Assembly: GCA_902774005.1 (NCBI GenBank)
Contig: CACYGK010000014.1
Location: 1 to 33,781 of the forward strand
Origin: an uncultured Bacteroidales bacterium
Lineage (GTDB): Bacteria; Bacteroidota; Bacteroidia; Bacteroidales; Bacteroidaceae
Direction: 5' to 3'
Length of the DNA: 33,781 nucleotides
Position 1 is the stretch's first letter. Each line of letters starts with the position of its first letter. The notes beneath the pieces are model-generated. The model was given only the letters and a program-made list of their open reading frames with translations. It made no database searches and had not been told where the DNA came from. Below, piece by piece: positions 1-8,397 of this stretch. The position numbers and the translations under genes were made by a program.

Positions 1-1
1 C

Positions 2-931
2 GGAAAAGGCTATCAGCTTCCGAACCAGAGTTTTGAGAACTGGCATCAGTCTTCGGGTACTTATGTTGAGCCCAACGGCTGGCACTCTTTCGAGAGCGCT
101 ACAGGTAGCATGGCTTCTATGGCAGGTCATCATATCAAAGCATCGGAAGATGCTCATTCAGGTGATTATAGCGCACTCGTTTTCTCTACCAGTATCTTTG
201 GTGTCATCGCTAACGGTACGATGACTACCGGTCGTCTGAATGCAGGAAGCATGAGTGCTGCAGATGTTGTTAATCATGCTTATGCAGACGTGAGCAATAC
301 AGACGTTGACGGCAACGGTGATCCTTTCTACGCACCTATGTATTCTCGTCCTGACTCACTTGTGCTCTGGGTAAAATTCAAACAGGGCAAAGCAAACGCC
401 GATTATCCATATGCCACAGTCAGTGCTGTGATTACTGATGGCTCATACTATCAGGACCCGGAAGACAAGGAATACAACAATGTAGTGGCAAGGGCAAAGA
501 ACAATACGATAGCTCAGACTAACGGCGAATGGGTACGTCTGTCGATGCCTTTCGAATATATGGATAATGACGTTGATCCAGCTGCTATTCTCATCACCGC
601 ATCTACAAATGCTACTCCAGGTAAAGGAAGCGGAGGTGACCAACTGTTTGTGGATGACATGACTTCACTGAAAGTGAACGGAGAGAGTGTTCCTGACTTT
701 GACAGCGATATCTACGACTATGAGATTGAAGTGGAGGAGGATGTGACTTCTGAAAACGTAGAGGTTGTTGCCGACGGAAAAACAGCACTTGTCAGGACAC
801 AGGTAGAAGACAAGGAGAACGGTCAGGAAATCACAGTCACCGTATATAGCGGTGATATGAGTCAGTCGAGCACCTACACTGTAAAGACGTCACTAACCAC
901 ACGAAACCTTTCGGTGCCATCTACAATCTGA
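2..931 (+). CDS. PCMD-domain surface protein, 5'-truncated by window edge, 3' frameshifted
   Basis: The reading frame is already open at the left edge and starts inside a beta-sandwich domain with the look of PCMD (putative carbohydrate metabolism domain) proteins of Bacteroidetes. Visible signs are SFENW, then EPNGWHSF, a DSL-LWVKFK strand, and GDQLFVDDM near the domain end. After this domain comes a short acidic segment (roughly 715-900) resembling a small Ig-like or Big-type module. Family members are exported, often lipoproteins; the signal sequence here is outside the window. The frame stops at 931 with a non-conserved ending, while a typical C-terminal tail follows in another frame up to 1005 (separate entry), so I think the gene carries a frameshift at about 880-910. 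Function beyond a probable glycan-related surface role is not established. A terminator follows at 1025. Confidence 0.75.
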   Translation, partial: GKGYQLPNQSFENWHQSSGTYVEPNGWHSFESATGSMASMAGHHIKASEDAHSGDYSALVFSTSIFGVIANGTMTTGRLNAGSMSAADVVNHAYADVSNTDVDGNGDPFYAPMYSRPDSLVLWVKFKQGKANADYPYATVSAVITDGSYYQDPEDKEYNNVVARAKNNTIAQTNGEWVRLSMPFEYMDNDVDPAAILITASTNATPGKGSGGDQLFVDDMTSLKVNGESVPDFDSDIYDYEIEVEEDVTSENVEVVADGKTALVRTQVEDKENGQEITVTVYSGDMSQSSTYTVKTSLTTRNLSVPSTI

Positions 932-1005
932 GCGGTCAGCGCGTACTGACACCTACCAGAGGTTTCTACATTGCCGACGGTGTGAAATTCTATGTGAATA
1001 ATTAG
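895..1005 (+). other. Out-of-frame C-terminal tail of the PCMD gene (frameshift)
   Basis: Read in the frame ending at the TAG at 1003-1005, this stretch encodes KPFGAIYNLSGQRV, then RGFYIADGVKFYVNN. The pattern (IYNLxGQRV, about eight residues, GxYI, a G-K strand, short hydrophobic end) is the familiar C-terminal sorting-like tail of Bacteroidales exported proteins. It sits exactly where the upstream protein should end but in the -1 frame relative to it. A one-base deletion or a two-base insertion near 880-910 explains the arrangement. I see no slippery heptamer, so programmed frameshifting is unlikely. Confidence 0.7.
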
Positions 1006-1024
1006 TCAATAAAAATATATAAAG

Positions 1025-1061
1025 AAAAGGGCGGTTCCACTGATGCGGAACCGCCCTTTTT
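1025..1061. terminator. Bidirectional rho-independent terminator
   Basis: A perfect 14-bp stem (AAAAGGGCGGTTCC at 1025-1038 with its complement at 1047-1060) encloses an 8-nt loop. Runs of A on the left and T on the right give a U-tract on both strands. It lies between the convergent PCMD gene and the ROK kinase remnant and can end both transcripts. Confidence 0.93.
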
Positions 1062-1082
1062 CGTTGATGACATTATTTATAT

Positions 1083-2017
1083 TTATACCCAGCCGAGGGC
1101 AGAAGCACCGAGTACGGCTGCGTTCTTGTTCATCAGACTGCTTATGACGAATTTGGCTTTGTTGCGGAAAAGAGGCATCACATTCTTTTTGTATGCTTCC
1201 TCAACTGGTTTCATTATGAGATCGCCAGATTTGCAAAGTCCACCGAAGAAAACAAAGGCTTCCGGACTGGCAAAGGCTGTGAAATCAGCACATGCCCATC
1301 CTAGTATGGTACCTGTGAACTTAAATATCTCTTTTGCGATTTCATCGCCTTCTAAGGCTGCATTATAGACATCGAGAGACTCGATTTTATCGGCAGGTTT
1401 GTTGCGCAGACTCGAAGGACGTGTGGTCTTCTGAAGAAATTCTCGTGCTGTGCGTGCGACACCTGTAGCAGAACAGTAGGTCTCAAGGCAGCCACGCAGT
1501 CCACAACCACATTGTCGGGCATCATCGGAACGGTCCATACAGATGTGTCCCAATTCACCGGCAAAGCCATCGTGCCCATATACAAGTTCGCCATTAACGA
1601 TGATGCCTGCACCGACACCTGTGCCGAGGGTGAGCATGATAAAGTTCTTCATTCCTTTGGCTACGCCGTAGAGCTTTTCGCCCATTGCTGCTGCATTGGC
1701 ACCAGTTCGCGGATGAACATCTCAGCAAGTGGTACGATACCGTTGTGTGCCCATTTGATATTGGGTGCGAATTCAATGGTACCAGAGTAGTAGTTCGCAT
1801 TCGGTGCGCCGATTCCGATACCTTGAATATTGTCGATTCCACCGATAGGTTTAGTTATTTTATTAATACATTCTACACCAGCATTTACGAATTCTGCTGC
1901 ACTGTTGTATTGACTTGTTTTGATACTGCCTTCCTGGACGATGTTTCCTGCAGCATCAACAATTCCGAACACTGTGTTTGTTCCTCCCAGATCAACTCCG
2001 ATTACGTATGGTTTCAT
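1083..2017 (-). pseudogene. ROK-family sugar kinase (glucokinase-like), disrupted
   Basis: Two overlapping reverse frames together make one ROK kinase. The N-terminal part (start at 2017) has the ATP-binding motif DLGGTN at residues 9-14. The C-terminal part, read in a second frame, has GTGVGAGIIVNG, the GH(x)n CxCGxxGCLE zinc site and a normal C-terminus near 1083. The frame changes at about 1698-1706. Just there the expected segment ending in the catalytic NDANAAA motif is reduced to GANAAM, so the aspartate serving as catalytic base in this family and roughly ten residues before it are missing. The total span (935 nt) is not a multiple of three and about 30 nt short of an intact gene. This fits a small deletion causing the frameshift. 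Expected role if intact: ATP-dependent phosphorylation of glucose or a related sugar. A canonical promoter remains upstream. Confidence 0.85.
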
Positions 2018-2061
2018 GTCTTTTTATGTGTTATAATGTAATTTATTTGTCAGAACTGCTG

Positions 2062-2092
2062 CAAAGTTAAAGTTATTCTTTTTTATAACAAA
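2062..2092 (-). promoter_or_regulatory. Bacteroidetes-type promoter for the ROK kinase gene
   Basis: On the reverse strand TTTG (complement at 2089-2092), 19 nt, then TAACTTTG (complement at 2062-2069) match the -33/-7 consensus TTTG and TAnnTTTG with good spacing. The start codon at 2017 lies about 45 nt downstream. Confidence 0.7.
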
Positions 2093-2101
2093 TAAAATCC
2101 G

Positions 2102-2109
2102 TAATTTTG
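2102..2109 (+). promoter_or_regulatory. Bacteroidetes-type -7 box for the lysE-DUF4924-rfbD run
   Basis: TAATTTTG matches TAnnTTTG and ends 22 nt before the ATG at 2132. The -33 position is only T-rich. It forms a divergent promoter pair with the ROK kinase promoter at 2062-2092. Confidence 0.55.
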
Positions 2110-2131
2110 CAGCGTTTTAGTATAAAAGGTA

Positions 2132-2902
2132 ATGATAAGTATTCTCTGTATACTACTTTTAAAATCAACTATCCTCACCGGTCATGAGTTTTTCGGACTG
2201 GATTTCTACAGTACTTTCCAGGAGTGGATGCAGCAGGTAGGCATCTTGGATGAGGTGATGAAGGGTTTCATCATCGGTATTATCGTTTCGGCTCCGATGG
2301 GTCCTGTTGGTATTCTGACTGTGCAGCGAACGCTGAACAAAGGACGCAGGGAAGGACTGGCAACGGGAATAGGTGCGGCAGGAAGTGACTTCCTGTATGC
2401 TATCATTACGGGTTACGGTATGTCGTTCGTAGTGGATATCATCGAGAATCCTGCCATTGCGCTTCTTATCAAGATTGTTGGTAGTATACTTCTTTTCGGA
2501 TTTGGTGTGTATACGTTCCGTTCGATGCCGAATAATAAGAAGATTGTAGATAATATTCCGACACCGACAGAAGCAAACGACATACGTTCGTTCGTAATTT
2601 CGGGTTTTGCCGTAACGGTGAGCAATCCGCTCATCATCTTCATGTTTCTGGCTTTGTTTGGTCAGTTCACGTTCATCTTGACTGACAACCTTATACCGCA
2701 GATTATGGGTTACCTTGCAATTATCGGAGGTGCGCTGTTCTGGTGGTTTTGTCTGACTTGGTTGATTGACAAGGTGAGGGCACGCTTCACTACGAAGGTG
2801 CTCTGGTGGATTAACCGAATTATCGGTACTATCGTGATGGTAGTCAGTGGACTGATGATTGTATATACGGTGACAGGACACGCGATACCGTTTAGACTTT
2901 GA
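2132..2902 (+). CDS. LysE/RhtB-family transporter
   Basis: This is a 256-residue integral membrane protein with about six hydrophobic segments. The LysE-type signature APMGPVG lies at residues 54-60, followed by ILTVQRTLNKGR. Members export amino acids or small metabolites across the inner membrane; the substrate cannot be told from sequence. The roughly 40-residue amphipathic N-terminal extension before the first clear membrane segment matches Bacteroidales members as I remember them, and the -7 box 22 nt upstream supports the ATG at 2132, although a later start is possible. It is followed after 10 nt by the DUF4924 gene, so the two are probably cotranscribed. Confidence 0.85.
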   Translation: MISILCILLLKSTILTGHEFFGLDFYSTFQEWMQQVGILDEVMKGFIIGIIVSAPMGPVGILTVQRTLNKGRREGLATGIGAAGSDFLYAIITGYGMSFVVDIIENPAIALLIKIVGSILLFGFGVYTFRSMPNNKKIVDNIPTPTEANDIRSFVISGFAVTVSNPLIIFMFLALFGQFTFILTDNLIPQIMGYLAIIGGALFWWFCLTWLIDKVRARFTTKVLWWINRIIGTIVMVVSGLMIVYTVTGHAIPFRL

Positions 2903-2912
2903 TTTTAAGAAG

Positions 2913-3464
2913 ATGTATATATCTGAGCAATTAAGAAAGAAGAATATAGCCGAATACCTGCTGTATATGTGGCAGGTAGAGGATGTGATACGTGCTTACC
3001 GACTTGATATTGATGAGATTTCGGAAAAATATATTCCGCGTTTCCAGTTGGAACCGGAGAAGGCAGTGGAACTGATTAACTGGTACGAGAATCTCATCAC
3101 GATGATGTATGATGAGGGAGTAGAGGAGAGCGGACATTTGCAGATAAACCGTAATGTGGTGATTCTGCTGAACGATCTTCACATGCAGTTGCTTAAGTCG
3201 CCCAAGTACCCGTTCTATTCGGCACAGTATTACAAGGCGCTACCGTTCATCGTTGAACTGCGACAGGCAAAGAAGAATAAGGGCGAAGGGGAGAAGAGTG
3301 AGATTGAAACTTGTTTCGATGCCCTGTATCTGGTGATGCTTATGAGGGCACAGAAGAAAGAGGTGGCAGCAGAAACGGCTACGGCAATCGATAACATATC
3401 GAAGTTGCTTGCTATGCTTTCGGAATATTACAAACAGGACAAAAACAACGAATTGGAACTATGA
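2913..3464 (+). CDS. DUF4924 family protein
   Basis: This 183-residue, helix-rich soluble protein starts with MYISEQLRKKNIAEYLLYMWQVED, broken here only by the shape of the family's conserved first 50 residues: K-x-N-I-A-E-Y-x-L-Y-M-W-Q-x-E-D-x-I-R. This is the DUF4924 pattern, a family restricted to Bacteroidetes and of unknown function. No signal peptide or membrane segment is visible. Its stop overlaps the rfbD start by 4 nt (ATGA), indicating translational coupling with rfbD. Confidence 0.8.
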   Translation: MYISEQLRKKNIAEYLLYMWQVEDVIRAYRLDIDEISEKYIPRFQLEPEKAVELINWYENLITMMYDEGVEESGHLQINRNVVILLNDLHMQLLKSPKYPFYSAQYYKALPFIVELRQAKKNKGEGEKSEIETCFDALYLVMLMRAQKKEVAAETATAIDNISKLLAMLSEYYKQDKNNELEL

Positions 3465-4339
3465 ACATACTTATTACAGGCTGTAACGGTCAGTTGGGTA
3501 ATGAGATGCAGTTACTTGCAAAGCAGAATCCGCAACACAGGTATTTTCTGACTGATGTGGTGATACCGGAGGGTGTGAACGCGACGGTTCTGGACATCAC
3601 GAAGAAGGACGATGTGGAGGGTTTTGTAGAGAAGAACGACATAGACTGTATCGTCAATTGTGCTGCGTTTACTGCCGTGGATAAGGCTGAGGAGGCAACC
3701 GAACTGTGCCGATTGCTTAATAGCGATGCTCCGGGAATACTTGCCGAGGCTGTAGGAAAGCGCGGAGGTTGCATGATTCAGATAAGTACTGATTATGTGT
3801 TCGACGGAACGAATCATATACCTTATACTGAGGATGCTCCGACTTGTCCGAACTCCGTTTACGGTTCGACGAAGTTGGACGGAGAGAAGGCTGTCGTGGC
3901 TGCATGTAAGAATTATATGATTATTCGAACGGCTTGGCTGTACTCTACGTTCGGCAATAACTTCGTGAAGACGATGATTCGTCTCGGAAAAGAAAAACGG
4001 TCGCTCGGTGTCATCTTTGATCAGGTGGGTACTCCGACCTATGCACGTGACCTCGCAGTCGCTATCATGACTGCCATAAACAAGGGTGTGGTTCCTGGAA
4101 TTTACCATTTCTCTGACGAGGGTGTGACATCATGGTACGACTTTACAAAGACTATACATCGTATTGCTGGTATCACGACATGTGACGTCAGACCTTTGCA
4201 TACGAGCGAATATCCGACTCCTGCTGCCCGTCCGCATTTCAGTGTGCTGGACAAGACGAAGATAAAACAGACGTACGGAATAGAAATCCCTTATTGGGAA
4301 GATAGTTTGAGAGAATGCGTTGAAAAATTGAAAGATTGA
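3461..4339 (+). CDS. rfbD: dTDP-4-dehydrorhamnose reductase
   Basis: This protein reduces dTDP-4-dehydro-L-rhamnose to dTDP-L-rhamnose with NAD(P)H, the last step of the nucleotide-sugar pathway for O-antigen, capsule or other surface glycans. It is a 292-residue short-chain dehydrogenase fold. It has the dinucleotide motif GxxGxxG (G7, G10, G13), the STDYVFDG segment at 109-116, and catalytic Y134 and K138 in YGSTK. Length is normal for the family. The rfbA, rfbB and rfbC genes are not in this window. The start overlaps the DUF4924 stop. The last codons and the stop lie inside an 8-bp tandem repeat that runs into purU. Confidence 0.93.
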   Translation: MNILITGCNGQLGNEMQLLAKQNPQHRYFLTDVVIPEGVNATVLDITKKDDVEGFVEKNDIDCIVNCAAFTAVDKAEEATELCRLLNSDAPGILAEAVGKRGGCMIQISTDYVFDGTNHIPYTEDAPTCPNSVYGSTKLDGEKAVVAACKNYMIIRTAWLYSTFGNNFVKTMIRLGKEKRSLGVIFDQVGTPTYARDLAVAIMTAINKGVVPGIYHFSDEGVTSWYDFTKTIHRIAGITTCDVRPLHTSEYPTPAARPHFSVLDKTKIKQTYGIEIPYWEDSLRECVEKLKD

Positions 4340-4359
4340 AAATTTGAAAAGATGAAAGA
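4320..4359 (+). repeat. 8-bp tandem repeat across the rfbD-purU junction
   Basis: Five consecutive 8-nt units TTGAAAAA, TTGAAAGA, TTGAAAAT, TTGAAAAG and ATGAAAGA occupy these 40 nt. The array contains the last rfbD codons, its TGA stop, the 12-nt spacer and the purU ATG, which belongs to the fifth unit. Confidence 0.8.
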
Positions 4360-5215
4360 TACTGCTATATTATTGTTTCACTGCCCTGACAGACTGGGTA
4401 TCGTGACAGAGATTACTAAGTTTATTACTGATAATAACGGAAACATTGTGTATCTTGACCAGTATGTGGACAAGATAGACCATATGTTTTTCATGCGTGT
4501 GGAATGGGAACTGGAGAACTTCCTGATTCCTTCGGATAAGATTTCGGAGTATTTCGAAACATTGTATTGCAAGCGTTTCGACATCAGTTTCCATTTGTAC
4601 TTCGGCAATATGAAGCCAAGGATGGCAATATTCGTCAGCAAAATGTCGCATTGTCTGTATGATTTGCTGGCACGTTACAAGGCTGGTGAACTGAATGTCG
4701 AGATTCCATGTATTATCAGTAACCACGAGGATTTGCGATATGTGGCTGAACAGTTTGACATACCTTATTATATGTGGAGCATAAACAAGGACTGGTCGAA
4801 CAAGCAGGAGGTAGAGGCTGCCGAGATGCAGACTCTGAAAGACTTGAAGGTTAACTTCATAGTTCTTGCACGTTATATGCAGATTATCAGTGATGAGATG
4901 ATTGCATCTTATCCGAATAGGATAATAAACATACACCACTCATTCCTGCCTGCATTCGTAGGTGCTAAACCATACCATCAGGCTTACCAGAGAGGTGTGA
5001 AGATTATCGGTGCAACGAGTCATTACGTAACGGCAGAACTGGATGCAGGTCCTATCATCGAACAGGATGTAGTTCGCATTACACATAAGGATACTCCTGA
5101 GAGTCTTGTACTGAAAGGTAAGGACCTGGAGAAGATTGTGCTTTCACGTGCCGTAGAGAAACACATAGACCGTAAGGTTCTGACATACAAGAACAAGACA
5201 ATTATTTTCAGTTAA
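4352..5215 (+). CDS. purU: Formyltetrahydrofolate deformylase
   Basis: PurU hydrolyses 10-formyl-tetrahydrofolate to formate and tetrahydrofolate. It balances one-carbon pools and can supply formate for purine synthesis. The 287-residue protein has an N-terminal ACT-like regulatory domain (about 1-80) and a formyltransferase-type catalytic domain (about 88-287). The conserved triad of this fold is present: N193 and H195 in NIHHSFLP, and D231 in the HYVTAELDAGPII region. Length matches the family. The next gene, typA, starts 22 nt downstream. The start codon is part of a short tandem repeat. Confidence 0.93.
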   Translation: MKDTAILLFHCPDRLGIVTEITKFITDNNGNIVYLDQYVDKIDHMFFMRVEWELENFLIPSDKISEYFETLYCKRFDISFHLYFGNMKPRMAIFVSKMSHCLYDLLARYKAGELNVEIPCIISNHEDLRYVAEQFDIPYYMWSINKDWSNKQEVEAAEMQTLKDLKVNFIVLARYMQIISDEMIASYPNRIINIHHSFLPAFVGAKPYHQAYQRGVKIIGATSHYVTAELDAGPIIEQDVVRITHKDTPESLVLKGKDLEKIVLSRAVEKHIDRKVLTYKNKTIIFS

Positions 5216-5237
5216 ATACAATAAAGGGAAAAAAGAT

Positions 5238-7046
5238 ATGCAGGATATTAGAAACATTGCAATCATTGCTCACGTTGACCACGGAAAGACTACCCTTGTC
5301 GACAAGATGCTGCTGGCAGGTAATCTTTTCAGAGATAACCAGCAGACGGGTGATCTGATACTCGACAATAACGAGTTGGAACGTGAACGTGGTATAACGA
5401 TTCTTTCGAAGAATGTATCAATCAACTATAAGGGTACAAAGATAAATGTGATTGACACTCCGGGACACTCCGACTTCGGAGGAGAAGTGGAACGAGTACT
5501 GAATATGGCAGACGGCTGTATCCTGCTGGTAGATGCCTTCGAAGGTCCGATGCCTCAGACACGTTTCGTACTTCAGAAAGCTTTGGAGATAGGTCTGAAA
5601 CCCGTAGTTGTCGTCAACAAGGTGGATAAGCCTAACTGTCGTCCCGAGGAGGTATATGAGATGGTGTTTGACCTGATGTGTGCCCTAAATGCTACGGAAG
5701 ACCAGCTTGACTTCCCCGTAGTGTACGGTTCGGCAAAGCAGGGATGGATGGGTCCGGATTTCAAGACTCCTACCAATGACATCACTTATCTGCTCGACGT
5801 GATTCTGAAAACTATACCTGCACCTGAACAGTTGGAGGGAACTCCACAGATGCTTATCACTTCGCTCGATTACTCGACTTATACCGGTCGTATAGCTGTG
5901 GGAAGGGTGCACAGAGGTACTCTCAGTGCAGGACAGAACATAACGATTGTACACCGAAACGGTACGTCGGAAAAGACAAAGATTAAGGAGATACACACGT
6001 TCGAAGGTATGGGACACCGCAGTGCGGAGTCCGTATCCTCGGGTGATATATGTGCCATCATCGGTTTGTCGAACTTTGAGATCGGTGATACAATCTGTGA
6101 CTTTGAACAACCGGAGGCTCTGCCTACAATCAGTATCGACGAACCAACGATGTCAATGCTGTTCACGATAAACAACTCACCGTTTTTCGGTAAGGAAGGT
6201 AAGTTCTGCACCAGCCGCCATATTGGTGAGCGTCTGCAGAAAGAACTGGAAAAGAACCTCGCCCTGCGTGTGGAGAATAAAGAGGGAACTACGGACCAGT
6301 GGATTGTAAGTGGTCGTGGTGTGCTACATCTCTCTGTACTTATCGAGACGATGCGTCGCGAGGGTTACGAACTTCAAGTAGGACAGCCACAGGTTATATA
6401 TCGTGAAGTGAACGGTGTGCATTGCGAACCAATCGAGGAACTGACCATCAATGTGCCAGAGGAGTTTGCAAGTAAGATGATTGATATGGTGACCCGTCGT
6501 AAGGGTGAGATGATAAGTATGGAGGCTGGTGACGAACGCGTGAACCTGGAATTTGAGATTCCTTCACGTGGTATCATCGGTCTGCGTACAAATGTTCTTA
6601 CAGCCAGTCAGGGTGAGGCTATCATGGCTCACCGTTTCAAGAACTACCAGCCGTTCAAGGGTGAGATGACACGTCGTACTAATGGTTCGATGATAGCTAT
6701 GGATTCGGGTACCGCATTTGCTTATGCCATTGACCACCTGCAGGATAGAGGTAAGTTCTTTATCTCTCCGCAGACTCAGGTGTATGCAGGTCAGGTAGTT
6801 GGTGAACACGTACACGAGAACGACCTTGTGATTAACGTTACTAAGGCTAAGCAGTTAACTAACGTACGTGCTTCGGGTACTGACGAGAAGGCTCATATCA
6901 TTCCACCGGTAATCCTATCGCTTGAGGAGGCACTTGAATATATCAAGGCAGACGAGTATGTGGAGGTGACTCCGAAGTCGATGCGCATACGTAAGATCAT
7001 ACTCGACCATCTGGAGCGTAAACGTGCAAATAAATCAGAAGAATAA
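5238..7046 (+). CDS. typA: Translational GTPase TypA/BipA
   Basis: This is a ribosome-associated GTPase of the EF-G/LepA superfamily, linked in other bacteria to 50S assembly and to stress or cold adaptation. It is 602 residues, a full-length form. The G motifs are clear: AHVDHGKT at 11-18, RERGIT (switch I), [14 protein letters not shown] (G3) and NKVDKP (G4). They are followed by the beta-barrel domain II, EF-G domain III/V equivalents and the TypA-specific C-terminal domain ending with a basic tail. Nothing is missing. It follows purU by 22 nt and precedes ompA by 43 nt. Confidence 0.97.
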   Translation: MQDIRNIAIIAHVDHGKTTLVDKMLLAGNLFRDNQQTGDLILDNNELERERGITILSKNVSINYKGTKINVIDTPGHSDFGGEVERVLNMADGCILLVDAFEGPMPQTRFVLQKALEIGLKPVVVVNKVDKPNCRPEEVYEMVFDLMCALNATEDQLDFPVVYGSAKQGWMGPDFKTPTNDITYLLDVILKTIPAPEQLEGTPQMLITSLDYSTYTGRIAVGRVHRGTLSAGQNITIVHRNGTSEKTKIKEIHTFEGMGHRSAESVSSGDICAIIGLSNFEIGDTICDFEQPEALPTISIDEPTMSMLFTINNSPFFGKEGKFCTSRHIGERLQKELEKNLALRVENKEGTTDQWIVSGRGVLHLSVLIETMRREGYELQVGQPQVIYREVNGVHCEPIEELTINVPEEFASKMIDMVTRRKGEMISMEAGDERVNLEFEIPSRGIIGLRTNVLTASQGEAIMAHRFKNYQPFKGEMTRRTNGSMIAMDSGTAFAYAIDHLQDRGKFFISPQTQVYAGQVVGEHVHENDLVINVTKAKQLTNVRASGTDEKAHIIPPVILSLEEALEYIKADEYVEVTPKSMRIRKIILDHLERKRANKSEE

Positions 7047-7089
7047 ACTCTTATACTTTTTATTAATGTTTAATTCAAAATTTCAGTTT

Positions 7090-8277
7090 ATGAAGAAATT
7101 TTTACTCGCAATCGCATTGGTTGCGTCTGCTATGACAGCAAACGCTGAGCAGGCACTGAAGTTGGGTAATTTCACAGACAACTGGTACATTGGTATCGGT
7201 GGTGGTGCAGCTACTTCGCTGCGTTTCAAGGAGATTTTCCCAATCAACTCAACTGCTACCATCTTCCTGGGTAAGCAGGTAACTCCTGTTGTAGGACTTG
7301 AACTTGAAGGAACAGCTTGGTTCGGTTCAAATGCTTACGACCCTGACACAAAGTCGAGCTATCGTTTCAATCAGACTGCTGACGGCTCTTACAAGACTAT
7401 CGTTCGTGGAAGTTATGTAGGTGTTAACGGTACATTTAACCTCACAAACCTCTTCGCAGGTTATCAGGGTGCTCCTCGCACTTTCGAGGTAGGTGCAGTT
7501 CTTGGTGTTGGTTGGATTCACACTTATGCTCCTGGTAAACCATTCAAGCAGGGTAACAAGGCTGGCTTCAAGACTGGTCTTGACTTCCTCTTCAACCTTG
7601 GTGAGGCTAAGGCTCACACAATCCGTATCCAGCCAGCTGTTGACTGGGATACTCAGTGGGGTGGTGAAACTGGTGCACAGAAGTTCCCACTTCGTTCAAA
7701 GTTCGCTCAGCTTCACATCACTGCTGCTTATGTTTACCACTTCGGTAACTCTAACGGTACTCACCACATCACAGTATGTGACAAGAAGTACTCTCAGGAT
7801 GAGCTCGACGGACGTCTGAACGCTCTCCGTGCTCAGGCAGATGCTGACCTTGCAGCAAAGGATAAGGCTCTTGCACAGCTGCAGGCTGAACTGGAAGCAG
7901 AAAAGGCTAAGGAAAAGACTGTCATCGTAAACGAGACAAAGGTTGAACAGACTCAGCTTGCTCCAGTTGTAATCTTCAAGGTTGGTAGAAGTACAATCGA
8001 TGCATCACAGCAGCCATCTGTAGCAATGATTGCAACTTATATGAAGAATCACCCGACTGCTAAGGTTGCTATCAACGGTTATGCTTCACCGGAAGGTAAT
8101 CCAGAACTCAACCAGAAGCTTTCTGATGCTCGTGCTAAGGCGGTTTACGATATGCTCGTTAAGACATACAAGATTTCTCCAGACCGTCTTTCTTACAAAG
8201 GACTCGGTGTAACAGACGAACTCTTCGACGAGAACGACTGGAACCGTGTTGCTACATTCATCGAAGAAAGCAAGTAA
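7090..8277 (+). CDS. OmpA-family outer-membrane protein
   Basis: I place the start at 7090 because it gives a clean signal peptide (MKKFLLAIALVASAMTANA, then EQ) and avoids overlap with typA. The 395-residue protein has an N-terminal beta-barrel (about 22-220), a short Ala/Lys/Glu-rich coiled-coil-like linker (about 245-285) and a C-terminal OmpA peptidoglycan-binding domain. That domain holds GYASPEGN and the NxxLSxxRAxxV signature (NQKLSDARAKAV). Such proteins are abundant porin-like anchors of outer membrane to cell wall in Bacteroidetes. The gene uses a restricted codon set and ends at a strong terminator, in line with high expression. Confidence 0.93.
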   Translation: MKKFLLAIALVASAMTANAEQALKLGNFTDNWYIGIGGGAATSLRFKEIFPINSTATIFLGKQVTPVVGLELEGTAWFGSNAYDPDTKSSYRFNQTADGSYKTIVRGSYVGVNGTFNLTNLFAGYQGAPRTFEVGAVLGVGWIHTYAPGKPFKQGNKAGFKTGLDFLFNLGEAKAHTIRIQPAVDWDTQWGGETGAQKFPLRSKFAQLHITAAYVYHFGNSNGTHHITVCDKKYSQDELDGRLNALRAQADADLAAKDKALAQLQAELEAEKAKEKTVIVNETKVEQTQLAPVVIFKVGRSTIDASQQPSVAMIATYMKNHPTAKVAINGYASPEGNPELNQKLSDARAKAVYDMLVKTYKISPDRLSYKGLGVTDELFDENDWNRVATFIEESK

Positions 8278-8304
8278 TTCTAACGACATTTTATCTCCAA
8301 AATA

Positions 8305-8340
8305 TCCCTCAGGCTCCAAGGCTTGGGGGATTTTTATTTT
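8305..8340 (+). terminator. Rho-independent terminator after ompA
   Basis: A 10-bp stem (TCCCTCAGGC at 8305-8314 with GCTTGGGGGA at 8321-8330, including two G-T wobble pairs) has a 6-nt loop. The tract TTTTTATTTT follows at 8331-8340. It lies 27 nt after the ompA stop. Confidence 0.9.
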
Positions 8341-8368
8341 CCTTTGAGGTTACATCTGGCTTTTTTCT

Positions 8369-8376
8369 TACCTTTG
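8369..8376 (+). promoter_or_regulatory. Bacteroidetes-type -7 box for the GH105 gene
   Basis: TACCTTTG matches TAnnTTTG 21 nt before the ATG at 8398. A TTTG at 8343-8346 could serve as -33 element, but the 22-nt gap is longer than usual. It lies directly after the ompA terminator, so it starts a new transcription unit. Confidence 0.6.
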
Positions 8377-8397
8377 CAACCATAAACCTATTTCTTT

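Noticed and set aside
895-931. Programmed -1 frameshift producing the full PCMD protein
   Set aside because: No X-XXY-YYZ slippery sequence and no downstream pseudoknot-like structure is visible near the frame change.
2165-2881. Long open frame of 238 codons on the reverse strand opposite the lysE-type gene
   Set aside because: It mirrors the transporter gene codon for codon, is rich in Arg/His/Ser/Thr without domain features, and the forward frame has a clear family match.
7024-7089. Upstream in-frame ATG extending the OmpA protein by 22 residues into typA
   Set aside because: The start at 7090 gives a standard signal peptide and no overlap; the extension would bury it.
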